Translations under genes and position numbers: made by a program | From: D2472 sp964444385 | GTDB lineage: Bacteria; Pseudomonadota; Gammaproteobacteria; Magnimaribacterales; D2472 | NCBI GenBank assembly: GCA_964444385.1 | Contig: CAYUHD010000006.1 | Span: 1 to 40,192 of the forward strand | DNA length: 40,192 bases | Reading direction: 5' to 3' | Part shown: one piece after another, positions 25,684-34,880 of the stretch | Layout: every line of letters begins with the position of its first letter | Numbering within the stretch: position 1 is the first letter of the stretch | The notes under the pieces: generated by a model | What the model saw: the letters and a program-made list of their open reading frames with translations, nothing else | Database searches by the model: none | What the model was told of the DNA's origin: nothing

Positions 25684-25685
25684 AC

Positions 25686-26222
25686 TTACTTGTCGTCTGC
25701 GCCATCAGCTGCGGCGGCAACGTCAAGCATTGAAGTTACATCATCTGTAAGATCAAGTGCTGTATCAGCAAATAACACATTCTCTCTTCCAAGCAGTAGC
25801 TTAACTTCTTTAGCACCAATTAATTCTGAAAGAATTTTCTGCAAGGAAGGGTTTAAATCTCTAAAAACCTTATCAGCGGTTTCGCTTTGTTTAGCTTGAA
25901 CTTTTCCAACAATAAACTCTATATCTTTGCCTTTTTCTTGAATATCCCTTTGCATATCAGCTATTTCTTCTTGAGAAAGAGTTTCAGCATCTTTTTGAAG
26001 TTTCTCAGCTAGGGCTTGACGCTCAGATTGAAGTAAAGTTGCTCGTTCAATATTCCCCGCATATTCGGTTTCTTCTTCTAAAGCTTTAAAAGCATCTTGA
26101 GCAACTTGAGTTGCTAGAACAGCATTACGCATATCAATCACTGCAACACCTTCTGTAGCAAATGCTGGAAAGGCTGCAAGTAAAATTGCTATCAAGAATG
26201 GTATAAATAATAATTTTTTCAT
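25686..26222 (-). CDS. skp: Periplasmic chaperone Skp/OmpH
   Basis: Trimeric periplasmic chaperone that shields unfolded outer-membrane proteins on their way to BamA. 178 residues. Residues 1-22 are a signal peptide ending in AFA; VAVIDMRNAVLATQVAQDAF is the OmpH start; residues 45-130 are charged, Glu/Lys/Gln-rich coiled-coil arms; the end is acidic and Ala/Asp-rich, which is less usual. It lies between bamA and lpxD as in E. coli. An AGGGG site 7 nt before the ATG and an extended -10 upstream suggest separate expression. Confidence 0.92.
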   Translation of the reverse strand: MKKLLFIPFLIAILLAAFPAFATEGVAVIDMRNAVLATQVAQDAFKALEEETEYAGNIERATLLQSERQALAEKLQKDAETLSQEEIADMQRDIQEKGKDIEFIVGKVQAKQSETADKVFRDLNPSLQKILSELIGAKEVKLLLGRENVLFADTALDLTDDVTSMLDVAAAADGADDK

Positions 26223-26249
26223 CTTTAACCCCTTAAATGGTTGTTACAT

Positions 26250-26258
26250 TTTATATCA
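26250..26258 (-). promoter_or_regulatory. Candidate extended -10 promoter of skp-lpx genes
   Basis: In the 63-nt bamA-skp gap the minus strand reads TGATATAAA (26258-26250), an extended -10-like element. Transcription would begin near 26243, 21 nt before the skp ATG, leaving room for its AGGGG site. The -35 is weak. Confidence 0.4.
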
Positions 26259-26285
26259 ATTGAAATAAAAAACACTAACTAATCT

Positions 26286-28697
26286 CTAAAACACTTGCCC
26301 AATGGTGAACTGAAATTCTTCTGTTCTATCAAATGGCCCATCATTAAATGGTTGAGAGAAGCTAAAACTCATTGGGCCAAAACCTGTGATCCAAGTAACT
26401 CCAACTCCAATTGAATATCTCAGGTCTTCAATTGACGGTTCAAAGCAATTAATTTGATAGTCCTGACAATCTGTAGAAAATACGTTACCAAAGTCTAAAA
26501 AGAATGCTGAACGCATAGATCTTTGATCTTCAACCATTGGAAGTTTGAAAATAAGTTGAAGACTACCCTCAACTAAGAAATTTCCACCAATTGGATCTCT
26601 AAGCTGCTGATATGCATATGGGTTTTGCGCTATAGAATCAGGTATTCCATCAAAATCAGTATCAATAATTAAAGGGCACTCCTCTGTTTTTGGATCAAAC
26701 TCATAACATGGTGATGGAGTCACTCTAGGACCCAAAGTATTTGATTCAAAGCCTCGCAATGAACGTGGACCACCTGAATAAAAGTTTTCAAAGAAAGGGG
26801 TTACTTTAGTATCTCCGTATGCGCCAATGTAACCTAGCTCTCCATCAAATCCAAAAACAAGATCAGCAAAACCCAAAGGTCGATAAAACTTTTGTCGAAT
26901 GTCTGTTTTAAAATAAGTAAGATCGCTACCTGGGATGGTTGCTTGCAACATAATATCCGTTGAAGATCCATATGTTGGAAACATTCCTCTATTAAGAGTG
27001 ATCCTTGACCAAACAGCTTGAGCTTTAAAGACATCGAATACAGTTCCCTCAGATGCAAGAAAGTCTGCTATCTCTCTTGAAGGCAAAGAACCTGGATCAA
27101 TATCCGTATTATCAAAATTAAGGTTTAAACCAATTCTTTGAGTATCGCTTATCGGATAACCGAACTGAACGCCTCCACCCATTGAATTTGTAAGATAATT
27201 TGCAACGTTATATTCTCCATAATCCGTCATACGATAATATAGACTATAACCTCTGCTTACACCGTCCATGGTGAAGTAAGGGTCAAAGAATGATACGTTA
27301 TAAGATTCCTGATAGATGCTTTTATTAATACCCAAATTAAATCTATTGCCTGTTCCTAGATAATTATTATCAGATAAATTTAAACCCAGATTCATTCCAA
27401 AATCACTATATCCAATAGAGCCTCCGATGCTGGAAGTGCTCTCTTCCTCAACAGTGAATTCAATATCAACTTGATCTTCTGTGCCAGGTACAGGAATTGT
27501 CTCTACATTAACTTCTTTAAAAAAACCTAGTCTTTCCAATCTGACTTTCGATCCCTCAATTAAATTATCAGAGGCCCAGGCTCCCTCAAATTGCCTCATC
27601 TCTCTTCGAAGAACTTCATCATTAGTCAAAAAATTACCTGAGAAAAAAATCTTCCTAGCGTAAGTTCTATTTCCAGGTTGAACTAAAAAGAAAAGTGAAA
27701 CTGTATTGGCATCCTGGTTAATTTCAGGATTTCCAGTGACTTCAGCGAATGTATAACCCTCATTCCCTAAAAGATTTACAAAATATTCTTCAATTTGAGT
27801 AATTTGTGCCTGAGAATAAATTTGATTTTTCTGACTATCAACCACAGAGGTGTACATTTGCTCATTTAATGGCATGTCCCCAATAACAGTAACTTCATCA
27901 ATAGTATATTGCTCTCCTTCGCTAATACTAAGTGTGATAAAAATGTCTTTTTTATCTTTAGAAACAGATACTTGAGATGACTCTAGAGAGAATTTTAGAT
28001 AGCCTCTATCAAGATAAAAAGATTCTAAATTTTCTATGTCACCTTGTAACTTTTCTTTTGAGTATTTATTTTTATTTGATAAAAAGGAATACCACTTACC
28101 CTCTTTAAGTTCAAAACCAGTCATCAACTCTTCATCTGAGAAAAGCTCATTACCGATAATATTAACTTTTTTTATTTTGGCGCTTTCACCCTCATCAATA
28201 ATAATTTTCAGCTCAATGGTATTTCTGGGTTTATCAGTAGTCTCAATTTCAACATCTGCACCATATCTTCCTTGAGAAGCATACTGTCGAACTAACTCGC
28301 TCTTCATACCATTTAATGTTGACCTTTTGTATACTTGTCCCTCAGCAATATCAGCACCCTCGAGCCCCTTCAATAAATCCTCTGATTTCAATGCTTTATT
28401 GCCCTCTAGCTCAATAGCAGAAATTGATGGTCTTTCTAAAACGCTAATTATTAACACATTTCCATCTTTACCAATTTGAATATCATTAAATTGAGCTGTA
28501 GCAAATAAAGCTCTTGAAATTTCAGAGACTTTCCCTTGGTTCATTTTATCGCCTACATTCACAGGAATGGCAGTAAAAATACTTCCTATAGAAACTCTTT
28601 GTAAGCCAACAATTCTAATATCAGTAATCAAAAATTCATCAAAAGCAGTAGCTGAAAATGATATGAAAGCTAAAAAATAAAGCGCTATATTTTTCAT
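26286..28697 (-). CDS. bamA: Outer membrane protein assembly factor BamA
   Basis: Omp85-family core of the BAM machine that folds beta-barrel proteins into the outer membrane. 803 residues: a signal peptide (1-18), five POTRA domains to about residue 420 (the first begins ITDIRIVGLQRV), then a 16-strand barrel ending in Phe. The conserved RGF of loop 6 lies at 648-650 (GGPRSLRGFES). After it comes a surface-loop insert with Cys664 and Cys674 and DTDFDGIPDS at 679-688, a calcium-loop-like motif; a second Cys pair, 744 and 751, is in a later loop. Cys in loop 6 is known in E. coli BamA; the DxDxDG motif is unusual. It lies 8 nt after rseP. Confidence 0.96.
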   Translation of the reverse strand: MKNIALYFLAFISFSATAFDEFLITDIRIVGLQRVSIGSIFTAIPVNVGDKMNQGKVSEISRALFATAQFNDIQIGKDGNVLIISVLERPSISAIELEGNKALKSEDLLKGLEGADIAEGQVYKRSTLNGMKSELVRQYASQGRYGADVEIETTDKPRNTIELKIIIDEGESAKIKKVNIIGNELFSDEELMTGFELKEGKWYSFLSNKNKYSKEKLQGDIENLESFYLDRGYLKFSLESSQVSVSKDKKDIFITLSISEGEQYTIDEVTVIGDMPLNEQMYTSVVDSQKNQIYSQAQITQIEEYFVNLLGNEGYTFAEVTGNPEINQDANTVSLFFLVQPGNRTYARKIFFSGNFLTNDEVLRREMRQFEGAWASDNLIEGSKVRLERLGFFKEVNVETIPVPGTEDQVDIEFTVEEESTSSIGGSIGYSDFGMNLGLNLSDNNYLGTGNRFNLGINKSIYQESYNVSFFDPYFTMDGVSRGYSLYYRMTDYGEYNVANYLTNSMGGGVQFGYPISDTQRIGLNLNFDNTDIDPGSLPSREIADFLASEGTVFDVFKAQAVWSRITLNRGMFPTYGSSTDIMLQATIPGSDLTYFKTDIRQKFYRPLGFADLVFGFDGELGYIGAYGDTKVTPFFENFYSGGPRSLRGFESNTLGPRVTPSPCYEFDPKTEECPLIIDTDFDGIPDSIAQNPYAYQQLRDPIGGNFLVEGSLQLIFKLPMVEDQRSMRSAFFLDFGNVFSTDCQDYQINCFEPSIEDLRYSIGVGVTWITGFGPMSFSFSQPFNDGPFDRTEEFQFTIGQVF

Positions 28698-28705
28698 GTT
28701 AGATG

Positions 28706-30049
28706 TTATAAAAATTTAGAGATATCGTTAAATACAGCAAAGATCATAAGAAATCCTACGGCGACCCAACCTGACATATAAAATAGATTTTCCATTTTTT
28801 CTGGCATTGGGGAGCCTCGAATAGCCTCAACACCAAGCATTACTAATTGACCACCATCTAAAACAGGAATAGGCAAAAGGTTTAATACTCCCAAGCTAAT
28901 GCTTAAAAGAGCCATTAAATATAAAAATGGCATAAAGCCTGCTTTAGCAGTATCTCCAGCCATCTGCACAATACCAATTGGACCACTGAGATTTTGAGTA
29001 CCCAAGTCCCCTGTGATCATTTTACCAACAAAGGTTAAGGTTTTGATGCTTAGGTTGTATGTCTCATATGTTCCTTTTGAAAGAGAATCAAAATAAGACC
29101 TTTTTAAACCTGGCATTATTCCTATATATTTTTCTTCAACTCCATTGGCATTTTTTCTCAGACTCAGTGGGACACTTAGGTATAGAGTCTGATCTTCTCT
29201 TTGAATCTTTAAATCTATATCTGAGCCTTGATAGACCTGCAAAAATATTCGCAGATCTTCAAATGATTTAATGGGCTGACTATTAACAGCAAGAATATGA
29301 TCATTAACCTTTAAGTCACTTTGAGCAGCTTGAGCATCTTTTGCAATGACCCCTACTGTAGGCTGCAACTTCATAGATAAGGTAAAACCCATAAAGTTTT
29401 CTGGCGCATTTTGCTCATCTGGATTTGAAAGATAATTTTCTACAGGAACTGATACAGTATATTCAAATTCACTAGAGTCTCTCATAAACCTAAAATCAAT
29501 CATTCCATTGGTTCCAGATAACGAAAGAAGCTCTAATCTAATATCCTGGAGGCTGGAGACCTTCTTTCCATTAATAGAAATTAGGATATCTCCTGCCCTT
29601 AGAGAAGAATTTTTCTGAAGGTATTGAGAAGAAACGGTAGATACTTCAGGAATAAATTGACGCTCAACAGAATTAACAAAAATTAAAGACAGAATTCCTA
29701 TTGCAAGTAAAAAATTAGCAGCTGGACCAGCCAACATAACAAGTGCTCTTTGCCATTTAGGTTTACTTTCAAAAGTATTCGCATTTTGTTCTGGGGTCAA
29801 AGGCTTTATCAAATCTAATTCCTCTTCAGAGGCTTTCTCTGTATGAAATGCTACATATCCCCCCAATGGAAGTGCCGAAAGGGCAAATTCAGTACCTTGT
29901 TTGTCTAGTTTTTTATAAATAACTGGGCCCATACCAATGGAGAAACGATAAATGTGTATTTTGCACATCCTGCCAACTATGAAATGCCCAAACTCATGTA
30001 TTGCAATGAGAACCCCTAGCAAGACTATTGCTGAAAATAGATAAATCAT
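28706..30049 (-). CDS. rseP: Site-2 protease RseP
   Basis: Inner-membrane zinc protease that cuts RseA within the membrane to release sigma E when outer-membrane proteins misfold. 447 residues. The zinc motif HEFGH is at 18-22 in the first helix; two PDZ domains follow in the middle (about 125-290), then NLLPIPVLDGGQLV with the third ligand Asp, and the last helix. Its place directly before bamA, as in E. coli, couples the stress sensor with the assembly machine. 13 nt separate it from dxr. Confidence 0.96.
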   Translation of the reverse strand: MIYLFSAIVLLGVLIAIHEFGHFIVGRMCKIHIYRFSIGMGPVIYKKLDKQGTEFALSALPLGGYVAFHTEKASEEELDLIKPLTPEQNANTFESKPKWQRALVMLAGPAANFLLAIGILSLIFVNSVERQFIPEVSTVSSQYLQKNSSLRAGDILISINGKKVSSLQDIRLELLSLSGTNGMIDFRFMRDSSEFEYTVSVPVENYLSNPDEQNAPENFMGFTLSMKLQPTVGVIAKDAQAAQSDLKVNDHILAVNSQPIKSFEDLRIFLQVYQGSDIDLKIQREDQTLYLSVPLSLRKNANGVEEKYIGIMPGLKRSYFDSLSKGTYETYNLSIKTLTFVGKMITGDLGTQNLSGPIGIVQMAGDTAKAGFMPFLYLMALLSISLGVLNLLPIPVLDGGQLVMLGVEAIRGSPMPEKMENLFYMSGWVAVGFLMIFAVFNDISKFL

Positions 30050-30062
30050 AGTGTTGAAAAAT

Positions 30063-31214
30063 TTAGTGTAAGGATTTTATCACCTTCTCAGCTTGAATGC
30101 GTGCTTGCTTATCATATTTAAATATATCTTCTAATGTGCTTACCTTAGAACATGAAAAGTATCCAAAAGTTCTTTCTATAACTTTATATATGTCAGCAAA
30201 ATCAATCTTTTGATTTATGAACGCATCTACAGCAATCTCATTGGAGGCATTAAAAATGACTCCTAAGTTTCCTTTGTTATTACATACCTCTCGAGCCATA
30301 TCAAAAATTCCTTCTCTACCATCTGGAATAGGCTCAAAAGATAAATCTAATCCAGAAAAATTAATTGCATCAAAATTTATAGGCAACCTTTGGTCTAGGC
30401 CTAAAGCATTGGCTATAGGTACTTCCATATTAGGGTTGCTCATCTGAGCAATGGTAGACCCATCAATAAATGTCACCATTGAATGAATAATGCTTTGAGG
30501 ATGAATAACAATATCAATTTGAGATTCAGGAATTTGAAAAAGATAATGTGCTTCTATCAACTCTAAACATTTATTAACTAAAGTAGCTGAATCAATAGTA
30601 ATTTTAGAACCCATACTCCATGTAGGGTGATTCAAAGCATCTTTTAATGTAACTGCACTTAAGTCCTGAAATGACTTTTCTCTAAAGGGGCCGCCAGATG
30701 CAGTAATCAAAATCTTAGAAATTTCATCAAGATCTCTTTCATGAGGCAAGCATTGATGGATGGCATTATGCTCGCTATCAACAGGAATAATTTCTGAATT
30801 CTTAGCCTTTGAAAGTGGTATTAAAATATCTCCAGCTGCTACAATGCTCTCTTTATTAGCCACTAGAATGGTTTTACCGGCGTCGATTGCAAAGTAACTC
30901 GCCTGCAATCCTGCAAAGCCTGAAATTGCAGAAATGACTATATCAACCTCTGAGTCTTGAATTAACTGCTTTAATTCTTGCTGAGTGGTTAAAATCTCCG
31001 GGTGAGATCGCAACAGCTTATGACTTTTATCAAAATTAGATTCAGCTATAAAAATATTATCTGGGCTAAACTCTTCTGCTATATTTTCTGCTTTATCTAG
31101 GTTCCTACTAAGCCCAATACCCAATAAATTGAAATGTTTTTTATTCTGCCTAATAACATTCAGACAACTATCTCCTATGCTACCTGTTGCTCCTAGTAAA
31201 ACAATGTTCTTCAT
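30063..31214 (-). CDS. dxr: 1-deoxy-D-xylulose 5-phosphate reductoisomerase
   Basis: Second enzyme of the MEP isoprenoid route: makes methylerythritol 4-phosphate with NADPH. 383 residues. N-terminal GATGSIGDSCLNVI binds NADPH; DSEHNAIHQCL carries metal-binding acidic residues; ASGGPFREKSF and HPTWSMGSKITIDSATLVNK form the substrate loop. I take ATG 31214, giving MKNIVLLGATG and an ATGA overlap with cdsA; a longer frame starting at 31280 would add 22 unrelated residues inside cdsA. Its products feed UppS two genes upstream. Confidence 0.97.
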   Translation of the reverse strand: MKNIVLLGATGSIGDSCLNVIRQNKKHFNLLGIGLSRNLDKAENIAEEFSPDNIFIAESNFDKSHKLLRSHPEILTTQQELKQLIQDSEVDIVISAISGFAGLQASYFAIDAGKTILVANKESIVAAGDILIPLSKAKNSEIIPVDSEHNAIHQCLPHERDLDEISKILITASGGPFREKSFQDLSAVTLKDALNHPTWSMGSKITIDSATLVNKCLELIEAHYLFQIPESQIDIVIHPQSIIHSMVTFIDGSTIAQMSNPNMEVPIANALGLDQRLPINFDAINFSGLDLSFEPIPDGREGIFDMAREVCNNKGNLGVIFNASNEIAVDAFINQKIDFADIYKVIERTFGYFSCSKVSTLEDIFKYDKQARIQAEKVIKSLH

Positions 31215-32023
31215 ATAACTAATATAGTTAATAGGACAAATATTGGTATAGCTGCTATATGAGAATCTAAACGATCCCAAACCCCGCCATGACCCGGAAT
31301 TAATGATCCGCTGTCTTTGATCGATTTCTCTCTTTTCAATTGGCTTTCAAGAAAATCTCCAACAAATGCAAAAGGAATGCTAAGCAAAGATATGATCAGT
31401 AAATCTAGGGAAATTAATTCAAAGACATAGGTTATTGTCACAAAAATTAAAACAAATCCGATTCCTCCTAATAGACCTTCTATGGTTTTATTTGGACTGA
31501 TTTGAGGGAATAATGGTGTCTTACCAATACTGCTACCAGTAAGATATGATCCTACATCTACTAGCACTGTATTAAACAAAACAAAGAAAAGAACAAAGAA
31601 TTTATTTAAACCAGGGAATTCTGAGAACATTATTAAATGCGTAAGACCAAACATGAAGCTAAGTATGAGAAAAATCCCCAAATAATTATTTCTAAAACTG
31701 ATCAGAGATGAGGTCTTGTTTAATATCAAAAAAAAGCTGTATATGAGCCAAAAAATTAAGGCCAAAAGTAAATATAAATTTATGAGGCCTTCAGCAAAAT
31801 AGAAAGAAAGGGTTATGGGCGTAACAAAAAAAATAATTTGCATTAGATCTACCTTAGAATCAGATAGTGCCAACCATTCTTTCGCCAAAAGAAAACCAAC
31901 GGCTATAAGTAGAATAAATATTATAAGAGAATTTTGTAAGTATAAAATTCCAAAAATAAAAGTTACCAGGATTAAAGCAGCAGGTAATCTTTGTAGTATG
32001 TTTTTATAAAATCCGTTTGCCAA
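31211..32023 (-). CDS. cdsA: Phosphatidate cytidylyltransferase
   Basis: Integral membrane enzyme that makes CDP-diacylglycerol, precursor of all phospholipids. 270 residues with seven or eight hydrophobic segments. The C-terminal family signature is present: DFLESQLKREKSIKDSGSLI, followed by PGHGGVWDRLDS with catalytic Asp and metal ligands. The start is TTG at 32023, preceded by GGAGAGG with 5 nt spacing, inside the end of uppS (20-nt overlap). Confidence 0.95.
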   Translation of the reverse strand: MANGFYKNILQRLPAALILVTFIFGILYLQNSLIIFILLIAVGFLLAKEWLALSDSKVDLMQIIFFVTPITLSFYFAEGLINLYLLLALIFWLIYSFFLILNKTSSLISFRNNYLGIFLILSFMFGLTHLIMFSEFPGLNKFFVLFFVLFNTVLVDVGSYLTGSSIGKTPLFPQISPNKTIEGLLGGIGFVLIFVTITYVFELISLDLLIISLLSIPFAFVGDFLESQLKREKSIKDSGSLIPGHGGVWDRLDSHIAAIPIFVLLTILVI

Positions 32024-32735
32024 AACGCCTCTCCGTTTTTAAAAATTTTTCTAAACACATTACAAATTCTTCTTCAGTAAAATCTGGCCAGAGTGTGTCA
32101 GAAAATTGAATCTCTGTATATGCCAAATGATACAACAGAAAGTTACTAATTCTTTGATCTCCTCCAGTTCTAATCAGTAAATCTAATTCATTAATGGGTG
32201 CTTTTAAATATTTAAAAATAGTCTCATTTGAGATGGCATCTACTGAAAGGTTTCCCAACTTTATATCATTAGCTATTGATTTTGTTGCTTCAATAATATC
32301 TGCTCTGCCTCCATAGCCAAGAGCAATATTTAATTTAAGACTTGGGTCTTGAAATGCAGTCTCTTTTTCGGCTTGATGAATAGCTGCAATCACTTCATCT
32401 CCAAAAGAAGAGTAATCACCGAAAAAATTTAACCTAACTTTTTGGTTAATTAATTCAGGTACTTGGAATTCTATGGCGGTGATAATAAGTTTTTTAATTC
32501 CAAGAATTTCTTTTTTTGGTCGCGACCAATTTTCAGTGCTAAACGCATACAAACTAAGAGATCCTAGTTTTACCTTAGCAGCAGTTTCAACAATTCTTCT
32601 AACAACATTAACACCTTTTTCATGACCAGAAGTAACACTTAAAGCATTCTTTTTTGCCCATCTCCCATTACCATCCATGATAATTGCAGCATTAATGCCG
32701 GGAAGGTTGAGTAATGATTGATTGCTTTTTGCCAT
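32004..32735 (-). CDS. uppS: Undecaprenyl pyrophosphate synthase
   Basis: cis-prenyltransferase that builds the C55 carrier for peptidoglycan and other wall sugars. 243 residues. AIIMDGNGRWA with catalytic Asp21, SGHEKGVNVVRRIVETA, YAFSTENWSRPKKE and the C-terminal DLLIRTGGDQRISNFL with SDTLWPDF are the family's five conserved regions. It lies between frr and cdsA, as in E. coli. Confidence 0.97.
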   Translation of the reverse strand: MAKSNQSLLNLPGINAAIIMDGNGRWAKKNALSVTSGHEKGVNVVRRIVETAAKVKLGSLSLYAFSTENWSRPKKEILGIKKLIITAIEFQVPELINQKVRLNFFGDYSSFGDEVIAAIHQAEKETAFQDPSLKLNIALGYGGRADIIEATKSIANDIKLGNLSVDAISNETIFKYLKAPINELDLLIRTGGDQRISNFLLYHLAYTEIQFSDTLWPDFTEEEFVMCLEKFLKTERRFGKRIL

Positions 32736-32755
32736 TCTGGCTGGATACGGAATAA

Positions 32756-33310
32756 CTAGATTTCTATTAAATCTTCTTCTTTTTTCTTAAGCTCAGCATC
32801 AACAAGACCTATAAAGTGATCAGTTTCCTTTTGAACTAAACCTTCAATTCGCTTAAGGTCATCTTCAGAAAAATCCCCTGCTTTCTGTTGATCTTTGGCA
32901 GCATTATTTGCATCACGACGGGTATTTCTTATGGAAATCCTAGAATTTTCAGCTTCATTCCTTGCTTGTTTAATATACTCTTGACGCGTTTCTTCAGTTA
33001 AAGCCGGCATTGTTAATCGAATTAAATCACCGCTTGTGTTCGGATTTAAACCTAGATCAGATGCCATGATTGCTTTCTCGATCTCTGCTATCAATGACTT
33101 ATCCCATGGAGAAATTGCTAAAGTCCTTCCCTCTTCTACAAAAATATTTGCAGTTTGACTGATTGGCGTTGAGTTTCCATAATAATCAATCTTTAGAGAA
33201 TCAAGCATACTGGGGTTTGCTCTACCGGTTCTAATTTTATTAAATTCATGAGTCAGCGATTCAATCGCCTTCTGCATCTTAGGTTTAATTTGATCAATAA
33301 TTTCGTTCAT
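32756..33310 (-). CDS. frr: Ribosome recycling factor
   Basis: tRNA-shaped protein that, with EF-G, splits the post-termination ribosome. 184 residues (E. coli 185). Visible: the N-terminal helix with FNKIRTGRANPSMLDSLKIDYYG and the C-terminal ENSRISIRNTRRDANNA. It lies 2 nt after pyrH, in the conserved translation cluster. Confidence 0.97.
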   Translation of the reverse strand: MNEIIDQIKPKMQKAIESLTHEFNKIRTGRANPSMLDSLKIDYYGNSTPISQTANIFVEEGRTLAISPWDKSLIAEIEKAIMASDLGLNPNTSGDLIRLTMPALTEETRQEYIKQARNEAENSRISIRNTRRDANNAAKDQQKAGDFSEDDLKRIEGLVQKETDHFIGLVDAELKKKEEDLIEI

Positions 33311-33312
33311 AA

Positions 33313-34026
33313 CTATGATATTAATGTTCCAATTTCCTCACCGCAAGCAATTCTTTTTAAAGCATCAGGGTGATTTAAGTTAAACACTTTCACCGGCAAT
33401 CTATGATCTCTAGCAAGAGTTAAAGCAGTAGCATCCATAATCTTAAGATTTTTTTGAATTGCTTCATCAAAAGAAAGGGATTGATAGAAAATGGCATTTG
33501 CATTTTTTTCAGGATCAGCAGAGTAAACTCCATCAACTCTAGTAGCCTTTAGCATAATATCTGATTGAGTTTCTATTGCTCTTAGGCATCCTGCGCTATC
33601 AGTTGTAAAAAATGGGTTACCTGTTCCAGCTGTAAAAATTACAACAAAATCATTTGATAAAAGCTGAATTGCTAGACGCCTATCATAATGTTCAGCTACG
33701 CCAGACATGGAAATTGCTGACATAACTCTAGTTTTAACCCCAGCTCTCTCGAGCGCATCCCTTAACGCAATTCCATTCATAACAGTTGCTAACATCCCCA
33801 TATGATCGCCTGCAACTCGGTCCATTCCAGCTTTGCTTAACTTTTCACCTCTAAAAAGATTGCCTCCTCCGATCACGATTCCAATTTCAGCACCAAGCTC
33901 TTTACAATCCTTAACAGACTGTGCCATTTGATCTAATATTTTAGGGTCTATTCCGTGCTCATCATTTCCAGCAACAGCCTCACCACTAAATTTTACGAGA
34001 AGACGTTTATATGAAAGAGATGTCAT
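33313..34026 (-). CDS. pyrH: Uridylate kinase
   Basis: Hexameric bacterial UMP kinase of the amino-acid kinase fold, phosphorylating UMP to UDP. 237 residues. KFSGEAVAGNDEHGID, EIGIVIGGGNLFRG, RVAGDHMGMLATVMNGIAL and IFTAGTGNPFFTTDSAG are the characteristic segments. It overlaps tsf by ATGA. Confidence 0.97.
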   Translation of the reverse strand: MTSLSYKRLLVKFSGEAVAGNDEHGIDPKILDQMAQSVKDCKELGAEIGIVIGGGNLFRGEKLSKAGMDRVAGDHMGMLATVMNGIALRDALERAGVKTRVMSAISMSGVAEHYDRRLAIQLLSNDFVVIFTAGTGNPFFTTDSAGCLRAIETQSDIMLKATRVDGVYSADPEKNANAIFYQSLSFDEAIQKNLKIMDATALTLARDHRLPVKVFNLNHPDALKRIACGEEIGTLIS

Positions 34027-34880
34027 TGTTGAAGTTGTTCAGCTACCTCAGATGCAAAATCTTTAACCTCAACCTCTATTCCTTCACCCACCTTAAAACG
34101 AGCAAATGCAATGATTGATGCATTATTTTCCTTGAGTAATTCTTCAATTGACTGATCTGGATTCTTAACAAATCCTTGAGAAACTAGGGTCACCTCTGAT
34201 AAGAATCTCTTCAACTTACCCTCTACCATCTTTTCCATAATGGAAACATCTTTACCTGATTCCTCTGCTTGAGCTAAGAATATTGATCTTTCTCGCTCTA
34301 ACAAATCCGGATCAATATCTTCTGATTTAAGGCAGTTTGGATTAGTTGCAGATACATGCATAGCAAGATCTTTTGCTAATTCTTTATTATCTGCATCAAT
34401 CGATACCAAAGCGGCCAACCTACCATCAGAATGAACATATGACCCAATAGAACCACCAGATGGAACCTCGATAGTTTTTAGCCTCCTTAATTGAATATTT
34501 TCTCCCATGGATTGAATGAGTGATTGTCTCTTTTCTTCAAATGACTGGCTTAACTCATCTATGTCATTAACGTGATTATTGGAAAGATATTCAGCAACAT
34601 TATTTGCAAATTCTTTAAACTGAGAATCTTTAGCAGCAAAATCTGTTTCTGAATTAATTTCTACAAGACTGGTATAACCTGAATTTTCAACAACCTTAAC
34701 TTCGCCATTTGCAGCAACTCTTGAAGCTTTTTTTTCAGCCTTAAGAGAGCTATTTGCTCGAAGGAGATCAATAGCTTTTTCAAGATCACCATCTGTTTCA
34801 ACTAATGCCTTCTTGCACTCCATCATACCGACACCAGACATTTCTCTAAGTTCTTTAACTTGACTTGCTGTTATACTCAT
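34023..34880 (-). CDS. tsf: Translation elongation factor Ts
   Basis: Nucleotide exchange factor for EF-Tu. 285 residues. The N-terminal UBA-like VKELREMSGVGMMECKKAL and the INSETDFAAKD motif, which touches EF-Tu, are clear, followed by the two core subdomains and a C-terminal helix. It overlaps rpsB by ATGA and is coexpressed with S2 as in nearly all bacteria. Confidence 0.97.
   Translation of the reverse strand: MSITASQVKELREMSGVGMMECKKALVETDGDLEKAIDLLRANSSLKAEKKASRVAANGEVKVVENSGYTSLVEINSETDFAAKDSQFKEFANNVAEYLSNNHVNDIDELSQSFEEKRQSLIQSMGENIQLRRLKTIEVPSGGSIGSYVHSDGRLAALVSIDADNKELAKDLAMHVSATNPNCLKSEDIDPDLLERERSIFLAQAEESGKDVSIMEKMVEGKLKRFLSEVTLVSQGFVKNPDQSIEELLKENNASIIAFARFKVGEGIEVEVKDFASEVAEQLQQ

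Noticed and set aside
31215..31280. Longer dxr reading frame starting at 31280
   Set aside because: The extra 22 residues lie inside cdsA and precede the conserved MKNIVLLGATG start.
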